From Mesorhizobium sp. ES1-4 (lineage in GTDB: Bacteria; Pseudomonadota; Alphaproteobacteria; Rhizobiales; Rhizobiaceae), in NCBI RefSeq assembly GCF_020164745.1, contig NZ_JAIUGV010000014.1:1-64000 (forward strand): 64,000 bases of DNA, given 5' to 3'. Below are positions 27,902 through 34,287 of the stretch, in pieces. A model generated the notes under the pieces. It did not search any database and was not told the DNA's origin. It saw only the letters and a program-made list of their open reading frames with translations. The translations under genes were made by a program, and so were the position numbers. How positions within the stretch are numbered: the stretch's first letter is position 1; the number at the start of each line of letters is the position of its first letter.

Positions 27902-28243
27902 TCACTCGCCCTCACCGGGCTTGCCGCTGAAATGGGCGTCGAACTTTCCGGGCACCCCGTTCCAGGCGTCTGCGTCGCCAGGCGGGATTTTCTTGCGCGT
28001 TACGTTGGGCCACGACGACGCATATTGATGATTGAGCGCAAGCCAGGCCGGAGCGGCGGAAGGGTCCGTGTCGGGGAAGATCGCCTCCGCCGGACATTCG
28101 GGGACGCAGACGCCGCAATCGATGCACTCGTCGGGGTGTATGACGAGCATGTTCTCGCCCTCGTAGAAGCAGTCTACCGGGCACACTTCCACGCAATCCA
28201 TGTATTTGCATTTGATGCAGTTGTCGGTGACGACGTAGGCCAT
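27902..28243 (-). CDS. fdxA: Seven-iron type ferredoxin FdxA
   Basis: A 113-residue soluble ferredoxin with two cluster motifs near the N-terminus: CIKCKYMDCVEVCPVDCFYEG and CIDCGVCVPECP, followed by the long C-terminal extension (NHQYASSWPNVTRKK) usual in FdxA. It carries electrons for low-potential reactions; FdxA genes are often NO-induced through NsrR. It is last in a minus-strand group with two small genes upstream, and an NsrR-like site lies before the first of them. Confidence 0.93.
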   Translation of the reverse strand: MAYVVTDNCIKCKYMDCVEVCPVDCFYEGENMLVIHPDECIDCGVCVPECPAEAIFPDTDPSAAPAWLALNHQYASSWPNVTRKKIPPGDADAWNGVPGKFDAHFSGKPGEGE

Positions 28244-28336
28244 GTTGTCCGCTTCTTCGATGCGCGGCGCGGCTGCGCGCCCAGTTTCGGGCTGTTGCCG
28301 TTCGCGCGGTTCCCATATCGCCCAGTAGCCGAGGCC

Positions 28337-28573
28337 TCAGGCGGCGATCGATGTCGGCTCCGACGCACGGGCACCCTCGGCCCGCATCGCGGCGGCGGCG
28401 AGCCAGTCACGGTACAGGCCCTGGTCTTCCCTGGAAAACGAGCAACGACGCTTCATGTCGTCGAAGGTCTCACCGGGATGACTTCGATCGTAGTCCACTC
28501 GAACTAGGGATTCGAGATAAGCACGCTCGGCTTCATCCGCGGGCCGGATGAAATCGTGGGAATTGCTCAGCAT
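28337..28573 (-). CDS. Small conserved-looking protein of the nsrR neighbourhood
   Basis: The 78-residue protein (MLSNSHDFIRPADEAERAYL, later GETFDDMKRRCSFSREDQGLYRDWLAAAA) is acidic to neutral and predicted helical, with a single Cys. I do not recognise a named family. The start is well supported: AAGGAG lies six bases upstream and the frame follows its neighbour by 16 bases. Likely co-transcribed with the 70-residue gene and perhaps fdxA. Confidence 0.65.
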   Translation of the reverse strand: MLSNSHDFIRPADEAERAYLESLVRVDYDRSHPGETFDDMKRRCSFSREDQGLYRDWLAAAAMRAEGARASEPTSIAA

Positions 28574-28589
28574 GAGAGTCTCCTTTTGG

Positions 28590-28802
28590 TTAACTCCGAA
28601 AATCCGACGCGGCCTGATACCTGTCCTGCTCCAGCGCCCAGATGACGCACGCCGGGCAATCGGCTCCACATCGCTCGATGGCAGAGAAGATCAGGCTAAG
28701 CCGCTCCTGGCGTGACAGGGCCGCCGTTGGCAGTGCGCGGACTTGCAACAGGCCGCGCAGGACATGCAGTGCCCGGCGGGAAAAGGACGAGTCGGTCACC
28801 AA
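28590..28802 (-). CDS. Small Cys-containing protein, first gene after an NsrR-like site
   Basis: The 70-residue product begins with a GTG and has AGGAG about eleven bases upstream. Its notable feature is RCGADCPACVIWALEQDRY, with three cysteines in a CxxxCxxC arrangement that could bind metal. No family recognised. It begins just inside the NsrR-like palindrome at 28816-28840, so it is probably the first gene of an NO-derepressed group. Confidence 0.55.
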   Translation of the reverse strand: MVTDSSFSRRALHVLRGLLQVRALPTAALSRQERLSLIFSAIERCGADCPACVIWALEQDRYQAASDFRS

Positions 28803-28815
28803 GGTTGCGCTCCTA

Positions 28816-28840
28816 AAAGATACATCTGCAATATATCTTT
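28816..28840. promoter_or_regulatory. NsrR-like operator
   Basis: A 25-base dyad with arms AAAGATACAT and ATATATCTTT around a five-base centre. It resembles the AAGATRYAT/ATRYATCTT pattern known for NsrR. It lies 14 bases before the start of the 70-residue gene, where binding would block transcription. Confidence 0.65.
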
Positions 28841-28901
28841 GTGAAAACGGATCGGCAAGTGGGCTGGATGCGACGAGGTGAAGCGTCTTTGCCGACGACC
28901 G

Positions 28902-29330
28902 CTATGCCGCCGGCTGGATGCCGAAATCCTCGGGACTGAGCAAAAGGTCGGCCAAAGTGTAACGGTCAAGCGTTCCCGAGAAAGCGGCGAGCGCCTCCTT
29001 CAGCATGCCGCGCAGGCGGCAATTCGGAGTGATCAGGCAGTTGTTGTCGCTTCTGAAGCACTCGACCAGCGCGAAATCGGGCTCCGTTGCCCGCAGCACA
29101 TCGCCAAGTCTGATCCGCTCCGGTTTCCTGGCGAGCGCTAGTCCTCCGGATCGGCCGCGCACCGCCTTCAGGAAGCCGGCGCGAGTCAGTTGGTTGGCCA
29201 CCTTCATAAGATGCGCACGCGAAATCCCGTAAACCTGAGCAGTTTCCTCGATAGTGATTAGCCGGTCACCCTTGGCCGCCGCGTACATGAGCAAGCGCAG
29301 GGAATAGTCGGAGAAGTCGGTCAGTCGCAT
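28902..29330 (-). CDS. nsrR: NsrR, NO-sensing Rrf2-family repressor
   Basis: The 142-residue protein has the Rrf2 winged helix at its N-terminus (MRLTDFSDYSLRLLMYAA; YGISRAHLMKVANQLTRAGFLKAVRGRSGGLALA) and the three cysteines that hold the [Fe-S] cluster in CFRSDNNCLITPNCRL, followed by the NsrR-type DRYTLADLL. NO reacts with the cluster and relieves repression. Two NsrR-like palindromes flank the gene, one before the small-gene/fdxA group and one before the DUF2249 group. RirA is a related alternative, but CLITPNCRL and DRYTLADL fit NsrR better. Confidence 0.9.
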   Translation of the reverse strand: MRLTDFSDYSLRLLMYAAAKGDRLITIEETAQVYGISRAHLMKVANQLTRAGFLKAVRGRSGGLALARKPERIRLGDVLRATEPDFALVECFRSDNNCLITPNCRLRGMLKEALAAFSGTLDRYTLADLLLSPEDFGIQPAA

Positions 29331-29443
29331 TCAAAGCCCTCTTGGCGAACCGTAGACGCCACCCTCGCGATCCAAAGGCATAAAGATGCTATGAGATGTA
29401 TGTTTTGCAAGGCCTGCCAATTTTAACGCTATTGGCGGTGGCG

Positions 29444-29482
29444 GACGCTAAAACATACATTGACAATGTATCTTTTAGCGTC
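29444..29482. promoter_or_regulatory. NsrR-like operator within a 39-nt near-perfect palindrome
   Basis: Nineteen-base arms around a single central A (29463) pair at 18 of 19 positions. The inner part, CATACATTG/CAATGTATC, is of NsrR type; the outer arms GACGCTAAAA/TTTTAGCGTC extend it. It lies about 105 bp before the DUF2249 gene. Confidence 0.7.
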
Positions 29483-29585
29483 GAATATCCACGACCGGAG
29501 ACGCAACGCAAATTGCGTTCCTACGGCGGCGGCCCGCGACGGGCCGGATACGCCGCTCATCATCGCTATCGAAGGAAACAATCCA

Positions 29586-29843
29586 ATGGCGCACACGACA
29601 GACGCAGAGATCAACGAAATAGATGTCCGCACCCTGGTGCCGATGCAGAGGCACCAGAAGATCTTCGAGCTTGTCGATCAGCTTGTGCCAGGCGGAAAGT
29701 TCGTCCTGATCAACGACCATGACCCCAAGCCCCTCTACTACCAGCTCGAGGCGGAGCATCCGAAGCAGTTCTCCTGGACCTATCTCGAAAGGGGGCCGGC
29801 GGTCTGGCGCGTCGAGATCGGTCGACTTTTGAAGGCCGCCTGA
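29586..29843 (+). CDS. DUF2249 family protein
   Basis: A complete single-domain DUF2249 protein of 85 residues: EIDVRTLVPMQRHQKIFELVDQL, GGKFVLINDHDPKPLYYQLEAEHPKQFSWTYLERGPAVWRVEI. The NDHDPKPLYYQ block with its His and Asp is the most conserved part of the family. The start at 29586 has AAGGA nine bases before it. It opens a plus-strand group with a DUF59 gene, a small gene and an SRPBCC gene, and the NsrR-like palindrome upstream suggests induction by NO. Confidence 0.88.
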   Translation: MAHTTDAEINEIDVRTLVPMQRHQKIFELVDQLVPGGKFVLINDHDPKPLYYQLEAEHPKQFSWTYLERGPAVWRVEIGRLLKAA

Positions 29844-29904
29844 GACGGGCATCGAGACGAAACGTGCCGCTCGCAGTGCAGGCGGCACGTGCGGAGGCCG
29901 ACGT

Positions 29905-30243
29905 ATGATGATCGCGACGGAATCGCAACTGGACGACGAAAAGGTCAAGGAGGCGCTTCGCCTCGTGATCGACCCGGAACTCGGCTACAACATCGTCGAC
30001 TTGGGGCTGATCTACGCTGTCCTGGTCAACGACGGCGGCGTCGTCAACATCGTGATGACCACCACGACGCGCGGCTGCCCCGCCACCAACTACCTGAAGG
30101 AGGGGGCACGCGACGCCGCCTGGAGCGTTCCCGGCGTCGAATTCGTCGACGTCACCCTGACCTATGAACCGCCCTGGTCGCCACAGAAGATGAGCGCGAC
30201 TGCCAAACAGCACCTTGGCATTACAGACAGCGGGGAGTGGTGA
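29905..30243 (+). CDS. DUF59/MIP18-type iron-sulfur assembly factor
   Basis: The 112-residue protein has the DUF59 signature IDPELGYNIVDLGLIYAV and the conserved TTTTRGCPATNYL with its reactive Cys, then VTLTYEPPWSP. Family members (SufT, PaaD, MIP18) help build or insert iron-sulfur clusters. Placed after DUF2249 and under an NsrR-like site, it is a good candidate for repair of NO-damaged clusters (inference). It is separated from the next gene by one base. Confidence 0.88.
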   Translation: MMIATESQLDDEKVKEALRLVIDPELGYNIVDLGLIYAVLVNDGGVVNIVMTTTTRGCPATNYLKEGARDAAWSVPGVEFVDVTLTYEPPWSPQKMSATAKQHLGITDSGEW

Positions 30244-30244
30244 C

Positions 30245-30499
30245 ATGGGCGCCGGCCGGACCAGCACAACCGAGCGCGACTTTGCGCATCCCGGTGGCGA
30301 CGACAATCACGTGGCTGGACTGGCGGACCTTCTGGTCGCCAGTCTCGAGATCCTGGCGAAGGCCGGACAAGCCGATGCCGCCTGCCGCGCGGCCGGCAAG
30401 GCCTGTGCCGTGCTGCGTCAAGCTCACCCCGCCCAATGGCGGAAATTCAACGCGCTCCTGCACCGGTTGAGCGGACAGGTGCGCTTGGACGAGCGGTAG
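30245..30499 (+). CDS. Small helical protein of unknown function
   Basis: The 84-residue product has a disordered N-terminus and two amphipathic helices (LADLLVASLEILAKAGQADAACRAAGKACAVLR and WRKFNALLHRLSGQV). No named family recognised. The ATG lies one base after the stop of the DUF59 gene, a sign of translational coupling, so I prefer it to a start at 30215. Confidence 0.65.
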   Translation: MGAGRTSTTERDFAHPGGDDNHVAGLADLLVASLEILAKAGQADAACRAAGKACAVLRQAHPAQWRKFNALLHRLSGQVRLDER

Positions 30500-30588
30500 A
30501 GGTGGTCGTCGCGAGCGGCATCCAGCGGTGCCAACGCCTCCGGGCGATCTATGCCAGCCACACCGGAAATCAGCAACAGGGGAGTTCA

Positions 30589-31050
30589 ATGGGTGAAAGT
30601 GTCGTTCAGGTAGGCCAAGTCAGGCGCGTTGGCGACGGTTTTGAAGCACGGCTCGATCGGCTTATCGGACATGATAGAAATGCAATTTGGCATATGCTTA
30701 CCGCGCCCAAGGCGCTTGCGCAGTGGCTCGCGCCCGGCTCTATCGAGCTGCGGGCCGGCGGCGTGGTTCATATCGACTTCGCAGAAAGCGGACGGACGAT
30801 CAAGAGTACCGTGCTTCAATTGGATCCGCCACGGCTGCTTGAGTACTCATGGAGCAGTGGCGATGAACCCAAGCGACCGCTGCGTTGGGAGCTGACCGCG
30901 ACCGCGGACGGAACGCAGCTCGTGATGACCCTGCGGCTACCCGCGGGAGAAGATATCGCCAAGGCATGTGCTGGCTTTGATGCCCATCTTGAGATGTTGG
31001 GTGCGGCGCTTGAGGGCGTCCCGATTGGCTTTCCCGTAGATTTTTTTTGA
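30589..31050 (+). CDS. SRPBCC (AHSA1-like) protein
   Basis: The 153-residue product has the START/Bet v1 fold pattern of the AHSA1 group: FEARLDRLIGHDRNAIWHMLTAPKALAQWLAPG, GGVVHIDFAESGRTIKSTVLQLDPPRLLEYSW, WELTATADGTQLVMTLRLP and a C-terminal helix FDAHLEMLGAALEG. These proteins bind hydrophobic ligands; the ligand here is unknown. GGGGAG lies five bases before the ATG. It is the last gene of the NsrR-linked group. Confidence 0.8.
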   Translation: MGESVVQVGQVRRVGDGFEARLDRLIGHDRNAIWHMLTAPKALAQWLAPGSIELRAGGVVHIDFAESGRTIKSTVLQLDPPRLLEYSWSSGDEPKRPLRWELTATADGTQLVMTLRLPAGEDIAKACAGFDAHLEMLGAALEGVPIGFPVDFF

Positions 31051-31295
31051 AGGCTAGGCGCGCCTACAAGGAATTACTGCCGGAGTAATGGCATCGACTC
31101 CACGCATGATCATTTCCCACCATCCATGCCCACACACGATAAGCCTCCTCCCGGCCTTGCCGCGGAGCAGCTCTCCGACATTGGGCCGAACCGAAGCCGA
31201 GGAGGGGGCGAGATCGATCATTCCAGCTGCAACAATGTCAGGAGGGCAGTCGGCAGGAAGCCGACCGCGCTTCGGTTTTCTCGATCCCCGGATTG
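31051..31295. other. Intergenic stretch before nnrS
   Basis: No gene or strong terminator seen. Frames on both strands lack motifs. Confidence 0.35.
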
Positions 31296-31311
31296 TTTGC
31301 GCTGCGGCAAA
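31296..31311. promoter_or_regulatory. NnrR/FNR-type operator of nnrS
   Basis: TTTGCGCTGCGGCAAA (TTG-N8-CAA). Its centre is about 113 bp before nnrS. Confidence 0.7.
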
Positions 31312-31416
31312 GTTTGCGAATGATGCCGAAGCTAAAAGATATCGCAACAGCACTCAGCATTGAAGGAGCGGGCCGATTTCGAAAGTCGCCCTTCGCATGA
31401 CCTTGGAGGTGCCAGC

Positions 31417-32601
31417 ATGGCAATCCCACGCACACAGCAGGGAAGATATCCGGCGATACTTTCCTACGGTTTCAGGCCATTCTTCCTGCTCGGCTCATTC
31501 TACGCGGGCGGCGCGGTTCTGTTCTGGCTGCCGCTGTTCTACGGCCGGCTGGCGACCTTGAGCACCTTCGCGCCCGTGGACTGGCACATTCACGAAATGC
31601 TGTTCGGCTACCTCGCGGCCATCGTGACCGGTTTCCTGCTGACGGCGATTCCAAACTGGACCGGGAGGCTGCCCGTGCAAGGGGTCCCTCTGCTGGCGCT
31701 CGTCGTTACCTGGCTTGCCGGACGGATTGCGGTGTTCTTCTCGGCCCTGATCGGCTGGCAGGCCGCCGCGGCGCTGGATTGCACATTCCTGCTTGCCGTC
31801 ATTACGGCCGCTGGCATCGAGATCGTCGCCGGCCGGAACTGGCGGAACCTGAAGGTACTGGCGCCGGTAACAGTCCTCTTTGCTTCGAACGTGGCGTTTC
31901 ATATCGAAGCGCATTTCAACGGCATTTCGGACATAAGCCGCCGGCTCGCGATCGGCGCCGCGATCGTCCTAATCATGATCATAGGTGGCCGAATCATCCC
32001 GAGCTTCACCCGCAACTGGCTGGTCCGCGAGAATCCGGGACGCCTGCCGGCCCCGTTCGGCCGGTTCGATACGGTGACGATCATAGTTTCGGCGATAGCG
32101 CTCGCGGTTTGGACTCTATTTCCCATGGAGACGGGGACCGGCCTGTTGCTGATTGTGGCCGCAGTGCTCAATGCGATACGGCTCCTGCGTTGGGCCGGAG
32201 ACCGCACCTTGCGCGACCCACTGGTATTGATATTGCATCTCTCCTTCATTTTCGTGCCAGCCGGCCTTCTGCTGTCCGGTCTGGCTGCCATCACTCCGGA
32301 GATGGTCCCGACAGCCGCGGGCGCACACGCTTTCGGGGTGGGTGCGGTTGCGTGCATGACCATCGCAGTCATGACCCGCTCCACTTTGGGGCACACGGGG
32401 CGCCAGTTACAGGCGACTTCCGGAACGTGCTCGGTCTACGTGGCAATCTTGCTCGCGGCGGCTCTGCGGATCGCCGCGGCCTTTGCGTCGGGTCACGAGG
32501 TGCTTGTCTATCTCTCTGGCGCCGCATGGGCAGCCGCTTTCCTGGGCTATGTGATGGTTTTCGGAGGCATGCTCGTTCGCCCGCGGTTGCGCTCGCGTTA
32601 G
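31417..32601 (+). CDS. nnrS: NnrS family haem/copper membrane protein
   Basis: NnrS proteins are haem- and copper-containing membrane proteins that help cells survive NO stress. This 394-residue member has about twelve hydrophobic segments and the family blocks SYGFRPFFLLGSFYA, WHIHEMLFGYLAAIVTGFLLTAIPNWTGR, IGGRIIPSFTRNWL and HAFGVGAVACMTIAVMTRSTLGHTGR. The His residues in WHIHEM and GHTGR are conserved. GGAGG lies seven bases before the ATG at 31417. Operator at 31296. Confidence 0.93.
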   Translation: MAIPRTQQGRYPAILSYGFRPFFLLGSFYAGGAVLFWLPLFYGRLATLSTFAPVDWHIHEMLFGYLAAIVTGFLLTAIPNWTGRLPVQGVPLLALVVTWLAGRIAVFFSALIGWQAAAALDCTFLLAVITAAGIEIVAGRNWRNLKVLAPVTVLFASNVAFHIEAHFNGISDISRRLAIGAAIVLIMIIGGRIIPSFTRNWLVRENPGRLPAPFGRFDTVTIIVSAIALAVWTLFPMETGTGLLLIVAAVLNAIRLLRWAGDRTLRDPLVLILHLSFIFVPAGLLLSGLAAITPEMVPTAAGAHAFGVGAVACMTIAVMTRSTLGHTGRQLQATSGTCSVYVAILLAAALRIAAAFASGHEVLVYLSGAAWAAAFLGYVMVFGGMLVRPRLRSR

Positions 32602-32645
32602 CGGGTTTGGCAAAGCATCCGTCTCGCAAAACATTCTCGTAATTG

Positions 32646-32661
32646 TTTGCGTTTCGACAAA
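32646..32661. promoter_or_regulatory. NnrR/FNR-type operator before a DUF2249 remnant
   Basis: TTTGCGTTTCGACAAA (TTG-N8-CAA). Its centre is about 105 bp before the remnant's only ATG. It still looks intact although the gene is broken. Confidence 0.65.
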
Positions 32662-32719
32662 CAGGCCCGCCGATCCGGACACTAGCTTCTGCTACCGGGA
32701 TTGATTACCGCCGCCATCT

Positions 32720-32880
32720 TCCGGTGTTACCTTCGAGTGGCTGGAATCCAAATCGGCATGCCTAGCTCGTTCTCGTGGAAATATTTGGAGCAGGGGCCGG
32801 ACGTCCGGCGTGTCGAAACCACAAGGACGAGGCTTCCGGATGTAATTGCGGCGGATAGCGGCGAAAGAGTCTTCTTCTGA
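32720..32880 (+). pseudogene. DUF2249 remnant
   Basis: The last 40 codons (from the ATG at 32758) read SSFSWKYLEQGPDVRRVETTR, matching the C-terminus of DUF2249 proteins such as FSWTYLERGPAVWRVEIGR at 29.8 kb. Upstream, in another frame, FEWLESKSAC looks like the preceding segment, so a frameshift near 32755 is likely. The N-terminal half is not recognisable. Confidence 0.65.
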
Positions 32881-32953
32881 ATTTTACACGCATCAGTCGG
32901 CTTGGATCCGGGGCTGCCGGCCTTTGGGATAATGATGATCGGGAGGTTTACGC

Positions 32954-33424
32954 ATGAAGGTGTCGCTAACGGTAAACGGTTCAGCCATCGAGACTGAGAT
33001 TTTGCCCCTGCTGCGGTTGAGCGGATTTCTGCGTGATGTTCTTGGCCTGACGGGTCTCAAGGAAGGCTGCTGTGAGGGCGAATGTGGCGCCTGCACGGTG
33101 CTTCTGGACCAGAAGCCGGTCAATTCCTGTTTGATGCTCGCTTTCCAGGCCCAAGGACACGAGATCCTCACGATCGAAGGACTCGGCAAGGCTGATATCA
33201 CTGGGCTGCAACAAGCGTTTCTGGACGTGGGGGCTGTGCAGTGCGGCTATTGCACGCCCGGCATGGTTCTCGCTGCCGAAGGCCTGTTGCGCGCCAATCC
33301 TTGCCCTGATGAAGGAGAGATCCGCCATGGGTTGGCAGGCAATATCTGCCGCTGCACGGGGTTCGAGACCATAGTGCAGGCCGTCTTTTCCGAATCTGCC
33401 GTGCGGCAAGGAATGGGGCGATGA
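32954..33424 (+). CDS. Molybdenum hydroxylase, 2Fe-2S subunit
   Basis: This 156-residue subunit passes electrons from the molybdenum centre to FAD. Both [2Fe-2S] motifs are complete: CCEGECGACTVLL with the later Cys in VNSC, and CGYCTPGMV with GNICRCTGFE. GGGAGG lies about eight bases before the ATG. It overlaps the FAD subunit by four bases. Size and order match three-subunit xanthine dehydrogenase/CoxS-type enzymes; the substrate cannot be told from this subunit. Confidence 0.93.
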   Translation: MKVSLTVNGSAIETEILPLLRLSGFLRDVLGLTGLKEGCCEGECGACTVLLDQKPVNSCLMLAFQAQGHEILTIEGLGKADITGLQQAFLDVGAVQCGYCTPGMVLAAEGLLRANPCPDEGEIRHGLAGNICRCTGFETIVQAVFSESAVRQGMGR

Positions 33425-34287
33425 TGCCGCTCGCCATAGCCGTTCCTGCCGACGTTGCCGAACTGCGGGCAGCGATCGTTTCCTCGATGAATCCAGTGCG
33501 TTTCCTCGCCGGAGGAACGGATATGTTGATTGCCGGTCGCGCGCTGCCGGAAGCCGGATTGTTGATTGATATTACACGTGTCGCGGATATGGCCTTCATT
33601 TCCACGGATGGCTCGGACATTTGTATCGGGGCTGCGACCACTGTCGCGACAGTCGCCTCGCATCCTGGGCTCAGAGCCAGATTGCCCGCCCTTTGCAACG
33701 CGGCGGCACAATGCGGCTCTGTCCAGATCCGCAACCGTGCTACCATCGGAGGCAACATCGCCAATGCAGCTCCCGCTGCCGATCTCATGCCTGTGCTGAC
33801 TGTTGCAGGAGCGCTGCTGAGGCTGATTGGCCGGGACGGTATGCAGAGCGAAATCCTTCTGGGCGATTATACGCCAGCCCACGGTCTGATCACGGACGTG
33901 ATACTGCCAGGGGCTGGCCTTCTGCGGCGGAGCGCCTTCGTCAAGCTCGGGCCTCGAGAGGATTTGGCCATTTCGCGTCTCAATCTCGCATTGCTGGCCG
34001 ATTTCCAGAATGGTTGTTTTGGCGCTGTGCGGATAGCGGCCGGTGCGCTTAGTCACGCTCCGCTGATCTTATCCTTCGCAGAGGCAGCACTCTCTGGCCG
34101 CAAACTGGAGGCCGCTGTGTTGCGGGACTTCCTGTCTACGCTGGCTGCTGAAGTCGACGCCGCAATTCCTGGCCGAAATTCGCAGCTTTACAAGCGTCGG
34201 GCGATCGCTGGACTGGGGCTTGATCTGATTGCGCAGGCGCTGGGATTGAGCCCGCGTGATCGGCTTTTCGAGGAAGCCGTCGAATGA
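33421..34287 (+). CDS. Molybdenum hydroxylase, FAD-binding subunit
   Basis: The 288-residue product is a CoxM/XdhB-like FAD subunit. The two FAD-binding motifs are present: FLAGGTDMLI and, further on, RNRATIGGNIANAAPAADLMPVL. A C-terminal CO-dehydrogenase flavoprotein domain follows, ending with YKRRAIAGLGLDLI. Four-base overlaps join it to the subunits on either side. Confidence 0.93.
   Translation: MMPLAIAVPADVAELRAAIVSSMNPVRFLAGGTDMLIAGRALPEAGLLIDITRVADMAFISTDGSDICIGAATTVATVASHPGLRARLPALCNAAAQCGSVQIRNRATIGGNIANAAPAADLMPVLTVAGALLRLIGRDGMQSEILLGDYTPAHGLITDVILPGAGLLRRSAFVKLGPREDLAISRLNLALLADFQNGCFGAVRIAAGALSHAPLILSFAEAALSGRKLEAAVLRDFLSTLAAEVDAAIPGRNSQLYKRRAIAGLGLDLIAQALGLSPRDRLFEEAVE

Noticed and set aside
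29382..29406. Possible third NsrR site just upstream of nsrR
   Set aside because: Half-site-like AAGATGC and GATGTATG occur, but the two halves are not symmetric; too weak to list.
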